This document shows, piece by piece, positions 61,162-64,000 of a DNA stretch of 64,000 nt. The position numbers were made by a program, and so were the translations under genes. The DNA is from Acanthacorydalis orientalis (lineage: Eukaryota > Arthropoda > Insecta > Megaloptera > Corydalidae). The notes beneath the pieces were generated by a model, which made no database searches, was not told the DNA's origin, and was given only the letters and a program-made list of their open reading frames with translations. The DNA is taken from NCBI GenBank assembly GCA_034766995.1, contig CM068317.1:20196714-20260713 (forward strand). The letters are read 5' to 3'. Position 1 is the first letter of the stretch. Every line of letters begins with the position of its first letter.

Positions 61162-61810
61162 GATTTTAAAGTGATTGCGGTACTTATGGGGATGCAACAA
61201 GGTTACACCAAATACTATGTGTATATGGGATAGTCGCAATAAAGCGAACCATTATCTTAAACGAGATTGAATGGAAAGAAAATTCTTCACATCAGGAACT
61301 CACAACATATAACGCCTTCCTTTGTGAACAAACGAAAATCATAATACCTCCTCTCCACATCAAGTTAGGTTTAGGAAAAAATTGTGTGAAAGCAATGGAT
61401 CGTGAAGGAAACGGATTCGAATATCTTCGAGAAAAGTTCCGTAAAATAACCGAGTCTAAAGTAAAAGATGGAATATTTTTTTTGGTCCTCAAATCACCGA
61501 CTTAATACGGGATTCAAATTTCGAAAATAAATTAAATGTAACAGAAAAGAGAACATGGATATCAATAATTGCGGTTTTTAAGAATTTCGTGGAAAACAGA
61601 AAGGACGAAAATTACAAAACATTAGTGCAATGCACGTTGGAGGCATTTAGAATAGTGGGCTCCAATATGTCATTGAAAGTTAACATGATGCACTCTCATT
61701 TGGATTTTTGTGCAGAACATATAAGCGATCTCACTGATGAGTACTGAGAATGGTTCCATCAAGAGATTTCAAAGATGGAATTGCCATTACCAGGGCAAAT
61801 GGAAGGGTAA
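61162..61810 (+). pseudogene. Decayed copy of an arthropod-type repetitive protein of unknown function
   Basis: Plus strand, in pieces: DFKVIAVLMGMQQGYTKYY, frame change, CIWDSRNKANHYLKRDWMER, then PPLHIKLGLGKNCVKAMDRE, GNGFEYLREKFRKI, frame change, GPQITDLIRDSNFENKL, VTEKRTWISIIAVFKNF, GSNMSLKVNMMHSHLDFCAE, LTDEY (stop) EWFHQEISKMEL. I recognise the order GYTKYxCFxCxWDSR, PPLHIKLGLMKxFVKA, FLHSHLDFFPEN, DEHGERFHQDI from many uncharacterised arthropod predictions, where it behaves like a repeat. Its enzymatic role is not known to me. At least two frameshifts and a stop. Confidence 0.7.
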
Positions 61811-64000
61811 TGTTCGCATACTATTGTTAGACTTTAAGGAGGTAATCTGTAGATGTTATTTATAAAAGAAAATCTCACATTAAAAAAAAATGTCTTTCAT
61901 GAAAATATATAATATAAAATAAATATATAATGTTAATAAATGTATTTAAAAGTTGTAAAAATGTTTATATATTAGTATCTAAGAAACCTGAACCAACTTT
62001 AACTCACGATTGTGATTAGAAATTCTTCTAAGGAGAACCTCTTTCAAAATCAATTCAAATAAGTTCGGAGATCCGAAAAAAAATCAATTTGTTGACCAGT
62101 GTTATTTGTCACTTTGATGATGGTTAATTGTTATCGAAATGTTTAATAATTAATTATTAAAATTTTTGTCCGTAAAAATTATTTCGTGGTCTGCAAAAAT
62201 TGAAATTTAATTTTGAAAAAATCTGTAAATCAAATTTTATTCAAGTTTTTTGCATTTCTCCTTAGCATTTTTTTTTATGTTTTGATAAAAGTATTTTAAT
62301 ATTACAGTTTCGATTATTTATAGAATATATAAAAAAAATCATCTGCTAGAGAAAAAAAATTGTTACTTGACTATGAATTCGGACAAAAATAGTTCTGACA
62401 CTGTGATTAAATTTACTTTCACAAATGATTTTTTCCCACAAATTACGGCAAATTTTTCGATCAAAAATATTCAATAAATTATTATTAATTATTTTCTGTT
62501 GTTGTTTATGCACATTAAGGTGGTAATGTCATCATCTTCAGAGCCCTAAGTTACTGAAACGAATTCTCAATTGATGAATAAAAAATATTGTAATAAGTAT
62601 ATAATTATTATTTAAAAAATATCTCTTATTTTTAAATAATCGGTTCTTATAACTAGTTTAATCACTGATTCATTTATATAAATTTAAAATAACAAACAAG
62701 ATTATAGTTTTCTTTACTAATTTACAAGCCGTAAGTTAATGAAATTAAATTAACAGCATTTTCAAGCGGTGTTTCGAAAGCGAATTTGAATGTAACACTT
62801 GAAATTGCTGAAAATATTTCAATACATTTAGAAGGGTTATTTTTAAAATCGGATAACGGGAATTCATCATTGACAGAAATGCTGTAACTGTTATTATATT
62901 ATAACTCTTCAGATATGTTTCACTTTCCTTTAACGCTATGTTAAATGCTATGGCACAAAAGAAACATTGACGGTAAGCGTGTACAATTTAGTGATACCAT
63001 ACCGTTATGTGCAAATCTAATACGACCTTGTTCCAAATAAGCACATCCTCTGCTTTAGTTTATTTTTATTGTCCTGTATACGGAGTACTGTCCCTTTCTG
63101 AAATTATTTTATGACCGAGGGTCGCGTGGTACCCATTAAAATTTTCTGTTGTTGCATAGTGTACGGCCTTCCTAAACAATGTTGAAAACAATTTAGCAGG
63201 TCTAATATGTCATCTGTCTGACAATTGTTAATGTAAACAAAATAAACAGTACGCCTCGGTAGTATATTTGCCTTGAATTTACCAAATGATGCATGTCAAG
63301 TTACGTTCGAAATCAGAAGTTTTATGATTATATTTGTGTATTGTACTTTGTAACAATAATCAAGTTATTAAACTAATTTCTCAGTATTGTGTTATATTTT
63401 ATTATACTTTGTCAATATTTACTGTTAAGTAACAGACACATAACACACAATCACGTTCATGCATGCATATATACACACATACATATAATACAAAGATACA
63501 GAGAGAGAAACAAAAAATAATTTATTAACGTAAAAGTAAAAGTTTTTAATGTAATTAAGTTTTATTTCGAGATGTACATATGTATTATATTAAAATGTAT
63601 TTCAATTATTGAGCTAATATTAACTATTGGCAGAGAATTTGATATTAATTACAGTCTGTTGTTACATATTTATTTTTATTGTATATAATACTATGAAATA
63701 TTAAGTATGTGATCATATAATTATGATACTATGACTAAATTTACCAGATATATCTTTCACTCGCCTTACAAACCACAATTTTCTGTTCAATGATTGATTA
63801 CTGATTAATGTTGATTAAAGTTTTATCACATTTATATGACGATGTTGTCATACTCATTGTGCCAAGATACTAACAAATATTTTTTGTAAAAAGATTTCTG
63901 TCAAAATTCAATAATTAATTATTGAACATATTAAAAATCAATAATTAATTTGAATAGAAGAAATATTTGAGGGTTGTAAAATGAATGAAAAACGTATTTA
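61811..64000. other. AT-rich stretch with two dispersed-repeat copies
   Basis: 62090-62560 (inverted) and 63740-63940 (inverted) contain the dispersed repeat. 62930-63180 is less AT-rich (ATGACCGAGGGTCGCGTGGT) but unrecognised. No gene. Confidence 0.5.

Overview
The window is a very AT-rich piece of a eukaryotic, almost certainly animal, genome (roughly three quarters A+T by eye). It has no operons, no dense coding and no recognisable intact host gene. It holds long (AT)n and compound microsatellites and an unusually dense graveyard of cut-and-paste DNA transposons. The transposon mix (several distinct mariner lineages, piggyBac-like, Tigger/pogo-like and a DDE_3-type relic) and a decayed reading frame of a kind I associate with arthropod genomes suggest an arthropod. 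I cannot name the species from sequence alone.

Layout. 0-2.1 kb: microsatellites and AT-rich sequence. 2.1-5.4 kb: four DNA-transposon relics side by side (a young internally deleted mariner with perfect 27-bp TIRs, a DDE_3-type C-terminal relic, an Hsmar1-like deletion derivative, a TTAA-flanked piggyBac-type element). 6.2-6.6 kb: an (AT)n/(ACAT)n/(GACA)n block. 6.9-8.4 kb: a full-length dead mariner preceded by an extra copy of its 3' end. 9.1-14.8 kb: a piggyBac-type MITE and three mariners. 17.5-18.3 kb: a Tigger-like relic. 19.7-20.7 kb: a nearly complete but frameshifted mariner. 25.6-27.0 kb: an 80-bp TIR-only MITE 5 bp from a full-length mariner. 27-36 kb: mostly gene-free, with local duplications, a foldback and one piggyBac-type MITE. 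36.5-37.1 kb: a non-autonomous element with ~110-bp TIRs. 37.9-38.4 kb: a CpG-rich island, the best candidate for a host regulatory region. 39.4-46.3 kb: four mariners and a fragment of a fifth. 49.2-57.6 kb: a second transposon cluster (three Hsmar1-like copies, one other mariner, a piggyBac-like N-terminus and a piggyBac-type deletion derivative). 59.0-60.3 kb: a full-length mariner. 61.2-61.8 kb: the arthropod-type relic.

No set of genes here works together. Every transposase carries stops, frameshifts, large deletions or lost catalytic residues, so any mobility would depend on transposases encoded elsewhere. The points most worth following up are the perfect-TIR mariner, the 80-bp MITE built like human MADE1, three copies of one deletion derivative that keeps only the DNA-binding half, two mariner copies sharing homology beyond one TIR, mariner ends that merge into (TA)n arrays, and an unclassified dispersed repeat present in at least six places.
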